From assembly GCA_021234155.1 (NCBI GenBank), contig JAJEKV010000046.1, positions 8,065,012 through 8,129,011 of the forward strand: a DNA stretch of 64,000 bases. The letters are read 5' to 3'. Within the stretch, counting starts at the first letter, position 1. Each line of letters starts with the position of its first letter. The stretch comes from Isoetes taiwanensis. Lineage: Eukaryota; Streptophyta; Lycopodiopsida; Isoetales; Isoetaceae. Below, in pieces: positions 46,200 through 57,083 of the stretch. Below the pieces are notes generated by a model that saw only the letters and a program-made list of their open reading frames with translations, made no database searches and had not been told where the DNA came from. Both the position numbers and the translations under genes were made by a program.

Positions 46200-47560
46200 G
46201 GTTTTTAAGAACTATTTTAACTGGCTAGATACTTGCGTAAATTGCTGACATAAAATGCATCATGTACTTTGACTTCATCAAGCAGTTCCAAACGGTAGGC
46301 AACTTTTCCTATCCGCTGAGTGATTTTGAAAGGTCCCACATATTTGGATGCTAGATTTCTAGCTTTTCTAAATTTCTAGGTAACCTGCTTAGGATTGATC
46401 TTAAGGAATACCATATCATCCCTTTGGAGTTCTAGGGGTTTCCTCCTCTTATATGCATACTGTTTTTGTCGATTATGTGTTGTAGCAATATTATGCCTTA
46501 TAATTCCGAGTCATGTTCCAATATCTTCTCTCATGATCCGGACTTAATCTACTTTACATTCGGACTATACCAAGTCAATGTGTATCTGCAATCCTGTCCA
46601 TATACTGCTTCGAATGGGCTCATCTTTATGGAGTCCTAATATGTGTTGCTGTCAGCAAATTCTATTAAGTATATGTAGGACAACCAAGAGTGTAGATGTT
46701 TTGGCACACACCCCAAGCATGTCTTCCATGACCTAGTTAAGTCTTTCTACCTGGCCATCCGTCCGCCTTGCAGGAATAGGACATACATTTCTTCTTGGGG
46801 CACCAGGAGCGACAAAGAATCTCTCTCTCTGATTATGAGGATTTTCCTTTGCGGGCTTCAAGAGTTTGGCTCCCAAAATCTTCTCAATTCTATCCTACAC
46901 TCCTCCTACTAATAAAGGCAGCTCGGACTTCAATCCACGAATAAACTTATCGGCCTCCACCAAACTAGGACATGTCACTCCTCCTACTAACAAAGGCAGA
47001 TCGGAATTCAATCCACGAATAAACTTATCGGCTAGCTGTGCCACCGCCATAGTAGGTCCATATGGCTATAATGCCCTGAACTTATTGGCATATCCTTCCA
47101 CAGTGTCCTCTTGGAATTGATTATAAAATTTGTTCATCTTCTCTAGTTCAGAATCAATAGTTAAATTATGGAGTTTAAATACAACTTTAAATGTAGTCCA
47201 TGTAATTTGGCTTAGAACTAAAAGATTATCTTTCTTATACGTACCCCACCACATCTTGGCAGGTCCAGTTAACATCATGTCAGCAATAGTTGCCTTCAAC
47301 AACTCTGGAGTTTTCTTTACTTCAAAATAGGATTCAATCCCCTTTAGCCAAGCATCAGCATCCTCACCTAAGGTATTCTTACCGCTAAAGGTTCTTTTTT
47401 TTAAGCTACTTTAAAACTTTATTGACTTCACGAAGGTCATCTTCCTTCTTCGCAATTTCCTGTTGCATAATGGCTAACTGTTGCTGCATAGGTGCCAAAA
47501 TTTCAGTTATGTTAAGGACGTTAATACTACCCCTCTAGCCCCCGAATTGTTATCCTCGTT
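46200..47560 (-). mobile_element. Degraded Ty3/gypsy element (gag and integrase remnants)
   Basis: On the minus strand, from 47302 down: a gag fragment (LTGPAKMWWGTYKKDN, YNQFQEDTVEGYANKFRAL, then LADKFIRGL and LPLLVGG). Then comes integrase sequence (TDGQVERLN, EDMLGVC, KMSPFEAVYGQDC) and the polyprotein end (LASKYVGPFKITQRIG, VAYRLELL, VHDAFYVSNLRKYL). Protease, RT and RNase H are missing between gag and integrase, so a large internal deletion occurred. It is of a different gypsy branch from the 12-19 kb copies: single CCHC-type gag and an HxxFHVS-like end. Confidence 0.8.
46899..47040 (-). repeat. 78-bp duplication within the gypsy gag
   Basis: ACTCCTCCTACTAA, with the following 45 or so bases, starts at 46899 and again at 46977, with four or five differences. 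It duplicates the LADKFIRGL..LPLLVGG segment in frame (26 codons). Confidence 0.8.
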
Positions 47561-47835
47561 TCCAGACATCCTGTTACTCACCTAGAAAGGGATGATAATT
47601 GTTATTCCCATGCCAAACCATTCTCTTATTAACGCCTCTTTTGATATGTGGAGTTCAAATTTCCAATGTCAGGCTATAGCGATAATGAAGCAAATCAAGA
47701 ATCTATGAATGCATGCAGAAACTCCTAAAAAGACTAGAAAAACATATATTGGGAGGTTGCAAATAAGTTGTTCACTGTGCCCCATCTTAGGCTAAAGTGT
47801 AGGAGGAGGTAACTAAGAAGCGCATGCCTTTTTGG

Positions 47836-47976
47836 GTTGCCTCTAGGGGGGCAAACCCTTGTTTATGTGGGTTTTTGGCATATCCTAAGAATATGCTAGA
47901 ATATCCCTAGGATATGCTGGTGACTGCTCAAAACCTCCTATTTCCTGTAAACTCTCGGTCACCTGGTCTGGGACCT
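47836..47976 (+). repeat. Dispersed repeat (family R1), copy 1
   Basis: Shares TTGCCTCTAGGGGGGCAAAC, then GCTGGTGACTGCTC, AAACCT and GTAAACTCTCGGTCACCTG with copies at 52170-52250 and 56296-56395. The SHMT homology starts directly at its end. Confidence 0.65.
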
Positions 47977-50462
47977 GCTCAAAATTATATGCAGAGAGAG
48001 CCTCCGGAGGCACGAAGTGCAGCATTGCGGGAATGGGGCAATAGGCCGCTTTCGATGGTGGATCCCAATCTTTGGGAAATGATGGAAAAGGAGAAGATCC
48101 GTCAATGGAAAGGCATAGAGTTAATTGCCTCAAAGGATTTTGCTTCTCAGGCATTACTAGAGGCTTTAGGTAGTCACTTAACAAATAAATATTCTGAAGG
48201 GTTGCCAGGAGCACAGTACTACGGAGGAAATGAGCATATTGATGAGATAGAAAGGCTTTGCTGTAAGCGTGCCCTTGATGCATTCCATCTTAGGCCTGAA
48301 GAATGGGGAGTAAATATGCAACTCTATTCCTGTACTTCAGCAAATTTTGCAGTTTATACTGGACTTTTGCAACCAAAGGATCGCATTATGGGCCTATATA
48401 CTCCATCCGGAGGCCATCTGAGCCATTGGTATTACACTCCAAGTGGAAAGAAGATTTCTAGTGCCTCTATATTCTTTGAGAACTTTCCATACAAAGTGGA
48501 TTCTAAAACAGGGCTGATTGACTATGATGGTCTAGAAGAAAAAGCAAAGGACTATCGGCCACGGATATTGATATGTGGAGGAAGTGCTTACCCTCGTGAA
48601 TGGAAATATGAACGTCTTCGTGAAATTGCTGACAAATGCGGAGCAATATTAATGTGTGACATGGCTCAAATCAGTGGACTTGTAGTAGCAGAGGCGAGGA
48701 AGTATCTGTTCTTTATTGGTTTCTTATTTCTTTCAAAGTCATTCTGATAGGGCAGCAGAATCATAAATATCACAGATTGATTAGCCATGTCTAGAAATGT
48801 GTTAGAATCTGGTGTTTGTTTATGTTTCCAGAAAGCATTGGCTGAACGTGACGCTGTGATTTAATAGTTTGTTTCAATGGTTCTATTAAAGTAACAAAGC
48901 ACTTGGAAGCTTTGTAGCATTTAAATATAATATGATTCCTAGGGAGGTTTTCTTATACTTTTGCAGTTGCAGGGTTTTGGCTTCTCGTGGAATAATATAC
49001 AATCATCAATGTTTGCGTTATTTGCAGGCATGCGATACCCCGTTTAAATACTGTGATATTGTTACCTCTACAACACACAAGAGCTTGAGAGGCCCACGGG
49101 GAGGGATGATTTTTTACAGAAAGGGTCTTAAGCCCCGAAAAAAATCCTCATCTCAGGTGTCGGATGAGGGTGGGATTTATGATTTTGAAGACAAGATAAA
49201 TTTTGCAGTGTTTTCTTCCTTACAAGGCGGTCCATACAATAACCATATTGCAGTGCTAGCAGTTGCACTAAAGCAGGTTTCATCTCCCGAGTATAAAACC
49301 TATATTCAGCAAGTTAAAAGCAATGCACAAGCTCTAGCAGCTGCTTTACAATGAAAGCAATGTACCCTTGTAACAGGGGGCACTGATAACCATTTGTTGC
49401 TTTGGGATCTTCGGCCTCTTGGCTTAACAGATTAGTCAAATGTTGCTGGATTGCTTGACCACTGCATCGATGGGTGGCATTTTCTTAATCAAGAGTTTTC
49501 TGCTACTTAATTGCAGGTAGTTGCTACGAAAAGGTCTGTGAAAGATCTCACATCACACTGAACAAAAATGCTGTGTTTGGAGATAGTGGTGGTCAAGGTC
49601 CTAGAGGAGTGCGCATAGGTCAGTACTTGACCCAGTTGACTGTGTTATATTATATGAACATTTCCTTTTTTTTAACTCTATTTTTTTCCTGCAACTTCTT
49701 CTATATCAGTCTTTTGGTAATGCAAACTCCTCAAGTGCTAGTAAATTAACTGATCAAATGCTTAAGAATCAATAATCATCTAGCTTAAAAAATATAATTT
49801 GTCTTCTCACATGTAAGGATAAATATTAATATCACTGTTTGATTCAACAGCATCTGGTATCGACTTTCTGTTTATACTTCAGAATTTCAACTTTGCTTTT
49901 GCTTCAAAACACTCTTTCCAGAAATACCGTGTTATGCTTTTGTGTATCATGTTTGTTCATTTTTCTGAATTCTTTTTCCTGTTTGGTATGTTATTGTGTT
50001 TTTAGCGTTTCTGGACCTCTTTGCCAGGCTCTATAGACATATTAACCACGTGACTATGGTCTTAAAACTTTTCCTCTTATATGTTAAGATATTTTATGAT
50101 CAAGGACAGAGTATCTTTTTTAAATAAACCATGCAAGATTGCAACCTATATAAGAATGTCATAAGTTGTACTTTTTTTCCCCTTTTACATGATTTCATGA
50201 ATATCTACTATAACTTCTATTTCTTCTCATTCTAACATATTATGCCATCAGGAACACAAGCTATGACTTCTAGAGGATGCATAGAGTCAGATTTCGAGAT
50301 GATTGCAAATTATCTTTATAGGGCAGTTAAAATTACTCGAGCTATCCAAAAGGAGAAGGAAAATGGAACATTAAAGGGGTTTGAGAAGGCCCTTTTAAAC
50401 AATAAAGAGATTGTAGAGCTGCCTTTGATGTGCCAGGATTTGACGTGACAAGTATGAGATAG
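47977..50462 (+). pseudogene. Serine hydroxymethyltransferase pseudogene
   Basis: SHMT is a PLP enzyme of one-carbon metabolism (serine and THF to glycine and methylene-THF). Exons read: 47977-48693 ([67 protein letters not shown]), 49028-49430 ([17 protein letters not shown] with the PLP lysine, [33 protein letters not shown]), 49517-49618 (CYEKVCERSHITLNKNAVFG) and 50252-50462 (GTQAMTSRGCIESDFE, then PGFDVTSMR in a shifted frame). Lesions: no proper N-terminus, donors GC (48694) and AT (49431) where GT is expected, TGA at 49352-49354, and a small deletion with frameshift near 50425. Substitutions such as DMAQ for DMAH and HW for HG may be decay or subfamily traits. It looks closest to the plant SHM6/7 branch, from memory. 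Confidence 0.88.
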
Positions 50463-51920
50463 CCCAAGATTGAATTTGTGCACCATTGCCAGCTATTTGA
50501 TTGCATGGATCGCCATAATAGCATATAATCCGCCTCAAAAGGCATGAACTGTACGTTGCGTTGCCATGGTTCAATTCCATTTCATCAGTGTGGTTTACTG
50601 AAAGCTACTTGGCAGTTCACAGTTACTGGGGTCGCAGTTGCATCACCCGGCATACATGCAATGAATTGAAGAAATGCAGAAGTCAGTTAAGTTTCGAAGA
50701 GGGAACTGTTATCCCAAATATGGCCCCCAAAACAGGTTTCTAATTTGGCACTCCAGACAAGAGACAGCTCTTGGGTTGTTTCAAGTTCTACCCAAGCAAA
50801 GGTGATGATACAGTTATAACACAAAATGTGATAAATGTTAAGCAAATTTCTTTACACTGTATAGATATAGTAGGAATTGTACATTGCCTTGGCATTAGGT
50901 TACTACTTTAACAATACTGCAAGAATTTATTTTTTTTTTTTACTTTGACCCAATATGTTGTATTCATCATATGCTGCACAGAACCTTATTCTTTTGGCCA
51001 TCATACGTTGCACAAAAAATGTTTATGGTATCAACCTAGACTTGCTATATTCTGGAACTCTACACTTGTGCATCCCCATTATAGGTTGCCATATTTCAAT
51101 CATGCAACACCCTGTTATGTAGCTTTGAGTTGCCCATTTAATGATGCTAGTGTTTAACAAAACTCTTTGATGAACATGCGAATCAATGCCAAGTGTAAGT
51201 ACATAATTTCATTTTGATAATATTTCTTCATTTTGAGGGCTGAGCTGATTGATTAGGGAATCCTTGCGTTGCCAGTGATGAAAACCCTATGAAACATGTA
51301 AAATTCCTTGAAGACCAGGGGATTGCAGGCATAAGGCACCATGATTTGTTGTTTATGAAGACTGCTTCTGCCATACAGGAGCGCCTCTGCATGGGATCCC
51401 AAGTCATGTTCCATCTATTTAGATCTCTTAATGATTCTCACACAAATTATGCTCTTTTGAGTTGTTTTTAAAATCCGTATTTAAAGCAGCATAGCTTGAA
51501 AATTCCAACTCCGTTTTACATGATTGTACTGCCATTAAACAGATCTCACTATCATCTATAAGTTTTGTGAAGGTCACTTTCTTGTTTGATCATTCATGAA
51601 GAAGTTATTTCCATTTTAGCCAAACACCCCATTTTTAGGGATATTTGGTAAATTTTGCAAAATATAGAGGCATTTTGATAATTTTCCCTAAAAAATATAT
51701 ATTTAAGTTCAAAGATAAACTAAAAGGCTTATTACTAATGTGGCCTCAGCTAGAATGGGGCATCTTTTAAATAAAGAAACCCAAGTTTATATCCCCAATC
51801 TTCTTAAAGTGATTTCAAAGTAATTATAATATGGCCATGTGCAAACCTTTACTGTAGAGAGCCACGTGACATTTGATTTCATGTGTGTTGGAGCAAGATT
51901 TATTTTGTTCATGGGTAAAA
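50463..51920. other. No gene seen
   Basis: AT-rich 3' flank of the SHMT pseudogene. No conserved reading frame. Confidence 0.45.
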
Positions 51921-52138
51921 AATTGGATCAACAAAGTAATAATTTGAAGTTGTATAATTGCTTTCAGATCTCCAATTGGCCTGATCGTATTAAAATTCCA
52001 ATATGGAGTGATCATCTAAAAGTGATTGATGCTTCAGGGACATTTCTTACTTCTGGAAGTACTTTGTAATATTTTGAGTGTATAATATGAAGTAAAACAC
52101 GTTCTTCAAAAAAAAAAAAAAAATTGGATCAACAAAGT
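51921..52138 (+). mobile_element. Short retroposed insertion with 17-bp target duplication
   Basis: AATTGGATCAACAAAGT occurs at 51921-51937 and exactly again at 52122-52138. Between them is a 184-bp insert ending in a run of A (52108-52121). This is the footprint of L1-driven retroposition. The insert ends with TAATATTTTGAGTG...TTCTTC before the poly(A). I cannot tell whether it is a truncated L1, a SINE or a piece of an mRNA. Confidence 0.85.
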
Positions 52139-52169
52139 GCTATGAAATGCAACGTTATTGTTTTTGGGT

Positions 52170-52250
52170 TGCACCTAGGGAGGCAAACCCTCCCTTATGC
52201 TGGTGACTGCTCCAAACCTATTGTTCCCCGTAAACTGGCGGTCACGTGCA
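52170..52250 (+). repeat. Dispersed repeat (family R1), copy 2
   Basis: TTGCACCTAGGGAGGCAAAC, then GCTGGTGACTGCTCCAAACC and GTAAACTGGCGGTCACGTG, as at 47836 and 56296. Confidence 0.7.
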
Positions 52251-52259
52251 TTCTGGATC

Positions 52260-52600
52260 GCAAATGTACCAACCGGGTAACTGGCAGGGCAAGGATCAAG
52301 TTTCTAGTCGCGTGGGATTTCTCTAAGACTGGTAGCAATCTATTGCATCTCTTTTTGGAAAATGAGAGGAAATATTTGAGAGCTTTGGTAATGCGAAATC
52401 CATGGACGTTCTGCAAAACCATTTCTATCAAATTAACCGTTATAAGATCCTCTCAAAGCTATGTACGATGTAGTTTCAAACCCATGGAGGATTTAAAGGC
52501 CTCTTGGAAAACTCAATGGTGGAGTGATAGCATTCATGGATCTGCGCAGACTTCATACATTGTTTCGTATGTTATCAAGTATTCTATTGTCTTGAAGTAA
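52260..52600 (+). pseudogene. DUF4283-like fragment (L1 ORF1 type)
   Basis: The frame contains LVAWDFSKTGSNLLHLFLEN, then ERKYLRALVMRNPWTFCKTI, resembling the DUF4283 domain found in plant L1 ORF1 proteins (...FLF.F....DR..VL..GPW.F....L). The open frame ends at TAA 52598. Zinc knuckles are not seen. It may have been brought in with the R1 repeat just upstream. Confidence 0.45.
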
Positions 52601-52639
52601 CAATTTGATTTGGTCAAAACATGACTTCGAACTATGATT

Positions 52640-52690
52640 TAAGCCACTTCACCCTCCGGCCATGGAGGGCAACCATCCGTGCGCAGCACC
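52640..52690. repeat. Dispersed repeat (family R2), copy 1
   Basis: GGAGGGCAACCATCCGTGCG and CAGCACCTTGTTTTA recur at 61690-61725 as AGAGGGCAACCCTTCGTGCG and the same end. Confidence 0.6.
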
Positions 52691-52785
52691 TTGTTTTAAT
52701 AGCTTTTATCCTTCACATTCCTGGGGATCAAAATAAGCAAGGGTTGCTGATAGAATAACCTTACATTATAATAAGAATATTGAAT

Positions 52786-53290
52786 TGATTTTTATCGTCC
52801 GCGGAGACCAATTGGCCTATGGGACCCATACAACAAGCGTATTACTACTAGGATTAAAAAACCCTCGCCCCGAGGGGTTTCGAGGGAAAAACCTTGGCAG
52901 TAATAGGTATACTGAGAAACTGTACAATGATAATGATAATGGCACATCATGATGTGTCTCAGTGCATCGTTCGAGGATATAACTGAGTGCGTGCATCCAT
53001 GATGTCCCGGAGATAAGATCCTAGCGATCCCATTGATGTTGTATCTAGCAGTGCATGCATCTGCTGGTTAGGTAGGATCAATTGAATATAGCTGGCGCAA
53101 ATGTGATTGAATGCCGGACAATGCTGCAGAGTGTGGCTTTCATCTTCAATAGCACCCTGTTGGCAGCACAGACACAGTCTATCCTCCCGTGCCTCGGGCC
53201 CATCTGTCTGTCTCAATTCGCAAGTGATATGCACCTGCGCGAATGGAAGCTACCAGTCTACACTTTTTCAGTGGCAAATGTGCACGGAGG
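52786..53290 (-). mobile_element. LINE 3' end fragment
   Basis: The minus strand encodes the zinc motif CLCCQQGAIEDESHTLQHC and PAFNHI, then a tail ending MDARTQLYPR. The 3' end reads GGTCTCCGCGGACGATAAAA. Related to the fragment at 54265-54712 on the opposite strand and, more distantly, to the LINE at 41.6 kb. Confidence 0.8.
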
Positions 53291-53930
53291 TAGCGTTGTG
53301 GACCACGTGCAAGCATTGGATTGATCTAGACTTTATAGTGCACTGTCTTAACATGTTGAAAGACACCAGTCTCCCAAAGCTTGTTGAGGAAGCAAGCATC
53401 TAGGTTTTGTCATAACTGATGGTGGTCCTCTTCAGTTTCAACTTGGATGCACCTATGCTCTTGTACGTCCCATCTGGAGACATGCAACTGATAAGAAGAA
53501 TGCATAGAAATTGCAGTAGCAAGATATTACTACCTGGATGTAAAGACGAATACACTTTTCAATTTATTGTGGCTATTTGGGAACAAGGTAGTCCAAAAGG
53601 TCTAACCAGCTCATATGCATGCTGCATCGGTTCATACTTAAGGCATGTTGTTCATGGAATGAACATTTGTTGCTGTTGTGTGCATATTGCAAGTAGCAGA
53701 TATTTTTTTGCCGATGAAGACCTGGAATTAAGATAAATGTGGCAGCCTTTAGTGAATGCATTTGATTGGACATTACATAGGAAATGGCTATTTGTAGATA
53801 TTTGTTAAATGTTGCAGCCTTTTCACATGCTATATCGTGGATGCATCTAAATGTCGTGTTACTTAACCTAAAGTGGCATTATCTTCTTTTATTCTTGGTA
53901 GCCTTTTAATATTTGGTTATTGTATTTGGT

Positions 53931-54042
53931 GATGGGGCCTAGTCCCCAGGTTTTACATGGGCTGTTGCCCTTGCATGTGCCGTCCCATAACCCGTTGGGT
54001 TCCCGTGGACGTAAAAATTCTTATCTTATCTTATCTTATCTT
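53931..54042 (+). mobile_element. LINE 3' end with (TTATC)n tail
   Basis: GATGGGGCCTAGTCCCCAGG, then TGCCGTCCCATAACCCG and TTCCCGTGGACGTAAAAATTC, followed by four TTATC units (54022-54041). The same end in the other orientation is at 29139-29212. Confidence 0.7.
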
Positions 54043-54264
54043 TACTTTTGTTATAATGGATTTTGACGATAAACAAGAGGCTTGTTTAGACTCTTACAAT
54101 TTCCTCAAAGAATAATGTTCATCATAGAGATTTGCTACATCGGTGGTTTATGTTTTTGGGCTTTGGGCATGTCACTTTCAAGTTTTATGTTCTTTCTTTG
54201 GAAGTAGTAATTGTGAACTTTTGTAATCATATAATTATTCAAGGAGGGTTTATGACCTTATTTC

Positions 54265-54712
54265 TACATCGTCTCCGCATTGAAACAAGGTGTTGGACTC
54301 GAGAAGCATGGGAGGAGAGGCTTTGTCACTGTTGCCACCAGGGCACCATTGAAGATGAATGTCATGCCCTCCAGATCTACCCAGCGTTTGCCCATATTCG
54401 AGCACGGTATGTTCGGTTAGTAATGCCTGGCTAGCCGCTGCATGAGTTATTGAATAGGGCGTCCGTGGGCTTGTTGGGGTCATATCTCCAGAAGGTTATG
54501 GATACACGGACTCAGTTGTGTCCTCCGGGACAGTATTGAATTGTCCTATACAATTGTACAGTGTACCAGCATACTTATTACTACTAAGGTTTCTCCCTCG
54601 AAAACTATTCGGGGCGGCGGTTTTTTAATCCTGGCAGTAATATGCTTACTGCTCTCTTTTTGTTTGGGTCCCATAGGTGAATTGGTCTCCGTGGACGATA
54701 AAAAATCTATTC
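54265..54712 (+). mobile_element. LINE 3' end fragment
   Basis: Encodes CHCCHQGTIEDECHALQIY, PAFAHIRARYVRLVMPG, a TAG, then LHELLNRASVGLLGSYL and MDTRTQLCP. The final Cys of the zinc motif is Tyr here. The 3' end is TGGTCTCCGTGGACGATAAA. It forms an inverted pair with 52786-53290. Confidence 0.8.
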
Positions 54713-56290
54713 TACTTCTATTCTATAATTTACAATCACTATTATAAATTTTTTATCAGATAATGCATTGTACATATATTGACAAAGCAATACCTTAATG
54801 TAAACTTTTTTTCAACAGAGTACACCTTGGTCTAAGTGGAAACTCCTTGGTTTCTCTATTTAAATAAATGGTTGCACCTCCTTGGTTTTTCTATTAAAGA
54901 AAACTATCTCACCTTAGGTCACAGTACATAATTATACATATGCGTGTCAACCATATCCAAAAAATCACACATTTACATAGGGTCTAGAATTTAGGGTTTA
55001 GGGCTTTAGGGTTCAAGAAAGAACACAAAGAATGTACCATGCATCTCATAGATAAAGCATGCAATGCTATCAATCATATCATCACAACACACATTTAGGG
55101 TTTGAGATGTGCGATTAGATAGGACACCATCATGACTATCTGTTGAGCATCATAAAGACAGAGATAATTTCAAAGGGTGGACTCGCCAAATTCCATTTTT
55201 CTCAAGACAATTTGCTTTATAAGCTTGAATTTTATATTAGGAATAAGGTTCACCCATAGGCCATTATTCGGGGCAAAGGATTGGTAAGTCAGCTAGGGCA
55301 ACTCAGTTTAGCAGGGGAGTCAGTTTTTCACTTCTTGTAAGGGCCTACATGTGAACTTTCTCCTATGCAGGGGACAAAAATTCCAGCCGTCTGATGGTTG
55401 CCTGCCACGAGTCACAATCTTAGGCCCGACATCATAGGCTGCCCGACTTACGTCATAGGATACTTTTGAATTTAAGATGGACTATTGCAAATTATGAACA
55501 TAAAAAGAAGAACCCATTTAAATCTAACTTAGATAATCCCTAAACAGACCTTAGTGCATAGGATGATGGTATATGATGGAATTGGACCTATTGATAGAGA
55601 ACTCACCAACAATCAATATTCTTTTTGGTTACAAACTTATAAGCCTACCTACATGACAAAGTCAAATTCCGTTACATGGATAGGGTCCTTGTCTGATTTT
55701 TCGCTGCAATATTTCTTATTGGGTATTCAACATTGTAAAATATCAAGGCCAAGATTTCTCGAAGGATAAGTAGTATCGAAGAAATAGAAAATCAGATCTG
55801 ATATGCCTGTGGGAGGCTTTTAATCTCCTTCTCTGAAAGCAAAAATATTGGAAAGCCATAAGGTTCAAACAAAACTTCCTTCCATGCAGGGGTATGAGCA
55901 TAGCTTTGCATAAGCCACAGATTGAATCTTATTATTTCGGTCACAATAGTATTGTGCAAGCCATTTTTAATTATGTGTTTTAGAACACGCAAGATTTGAA
56001 CGTGCATTTCCTCGCCTCGTGCTCCATGGATTGCACAATAGAAAGATATTGCCTAGGATGACGATAAAATTCCCTATTGGCAAAGTTTATAAATTTCCTT
56101 AATGATGTCGCACATAACAACTGGCTTTCAATTTAAGTCACTAAATGTATTTAATTATTGAAGAAACTCAGTTACCTATGAGGAATAGCATATGGATGAA
56201 AAATTTCAGAGTAAGAAGGAAGCATTGTTAAAAAGGAAGATGACTATCATCTTGAATTGCACGATCATATTAAAGACCTAAGTATGTTTT
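54713..56290. other. No gene seen
   Basis: AT-rich intergenic sequence. A short TTTAGGG-like run (54990-55013) is present but is only two to three units long. Confidence 0.45.
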
Positions 56291-56295
56291 TGAAT

Positions 56296-56395
56296 TGCCC
56301 CTAGGGCTCATGTGGGTGCTGGATATTCTTAGAATATGCTAGAAACTGCTCCAAACTAGCTCTTGCCTGTACACTGGCGGTCGCCTCTGTTTGTG
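56296..56395 (+). repeat. Dispersed repeat (family R1), copy 3
   Basis: TTGCCCCTAGGGCTCATGTG, AGAATATGCTAGAAACTGCT, CCAAACTA and GTACACTGGCGGTCGCCT correspond to the copies at 47836 and 52170. Confidence 0.6.
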
Positions 56396-56495
56396 GTTTA
56401 GCCCAGTCGCCTGTATTCGAACCGGTAATGAGAAGCATGTTCTTTGATCGCCATTGGAAATAACAGTGGATCTTTCTCCCCGTTTATGTAATAAG

Positions 56496-56594
56496 AAAAG
56501 GTCGCGAGCGAGCTGTTTCGCTGTGAAACAGTCTGATGAGCCGCGAAGCGGCGAGCTAGTTGTTTCACCGCGAAACAGCGAGCTCCGACCTTTT
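56496..56594. repeat. Cloverleaf-like element with nested hairpins
   Basis: The outer stem AAAAGGTCG (56496-56504) pairs with CGACCTTTT (56586-56594). Inside are three perfect hairpins: CTGTTTC/GAAACAG (56513-56519, 56525-56531), GCCGC/GCGGC (56540-56544, 56548-56552) and TGTTTC/GAAACA (56561-56566, 56572-56577). The first and third carry the same GTTTC stem, so they could also pair with each other's arms. Confidence 0.85.
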
Positions 56595-56599
56595 TTTTA

Positions 56600-56781
56600 C
56601 ATAAAAGACAAGAACGGCGACATTTTAGCCCGCCCAACTGGTTTTTCCGGCGACATTTTACCCCCTGACTGGTTTTTCTGGCAGTAAAGACACCTGATTT
56701 TCAAGTGATCCGGAATAGAACTATTACAGTTTTAAATCTGGGCTGAAAAAGGGCGAAATGTCGCCGTCTTTGTCTTTTATG
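56600..56781. repeat. 26-bp inverted repeat next to the cloverleaf
   Basis: CATAAAAGACAAGAACGGCG and the next six bases (56600-56626) pair with 56756-56781, with one or two mismatches. The spacer begins with a GGCGACATTTTA motif that repeats 33 bp on (56616, 56649). Confidence 0.8.
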
Positions 56782-57083
56782 GTTGAGAGAGCTCCTTTCT
56801 GACGCTTCTGCATGCAAAATACTAGATATGAAATACTTCAAAGGAATAATAGCGAAGGATTCAAAGTTGAGATGCCTTATCTGTTGTCGCCCATGTTTCA
56901 ATGATGAGCTCAAGGGAAGATCTTAGCTCCAGGTGACCTCGCACAGAACAGGCATTCCGTCATGCATTCCGGCATGCTTTCCGCCTCCATCGCCCATATA
57001 AAGCTCTGAAATTTTTCCTGTAACTGGAAAAAACACAATAAGAAGCACGAAAAAAGGGGATTTATCAGCATGATACTTTTTTT

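Noticed and set aside
47914-48747. Intact SHMT gene using ATG 47914
   Set aside because: The first 20 codons are R1 repeat sequence, the exon 1 donor is GC, and a stop, a lost AT donor and a frameshift follow.
54985-55015. Interstitial telomere repeat (TTTAGGG)
   Set aside because: Only two to three imperfect units, within chance for AT-rich plant DNA.
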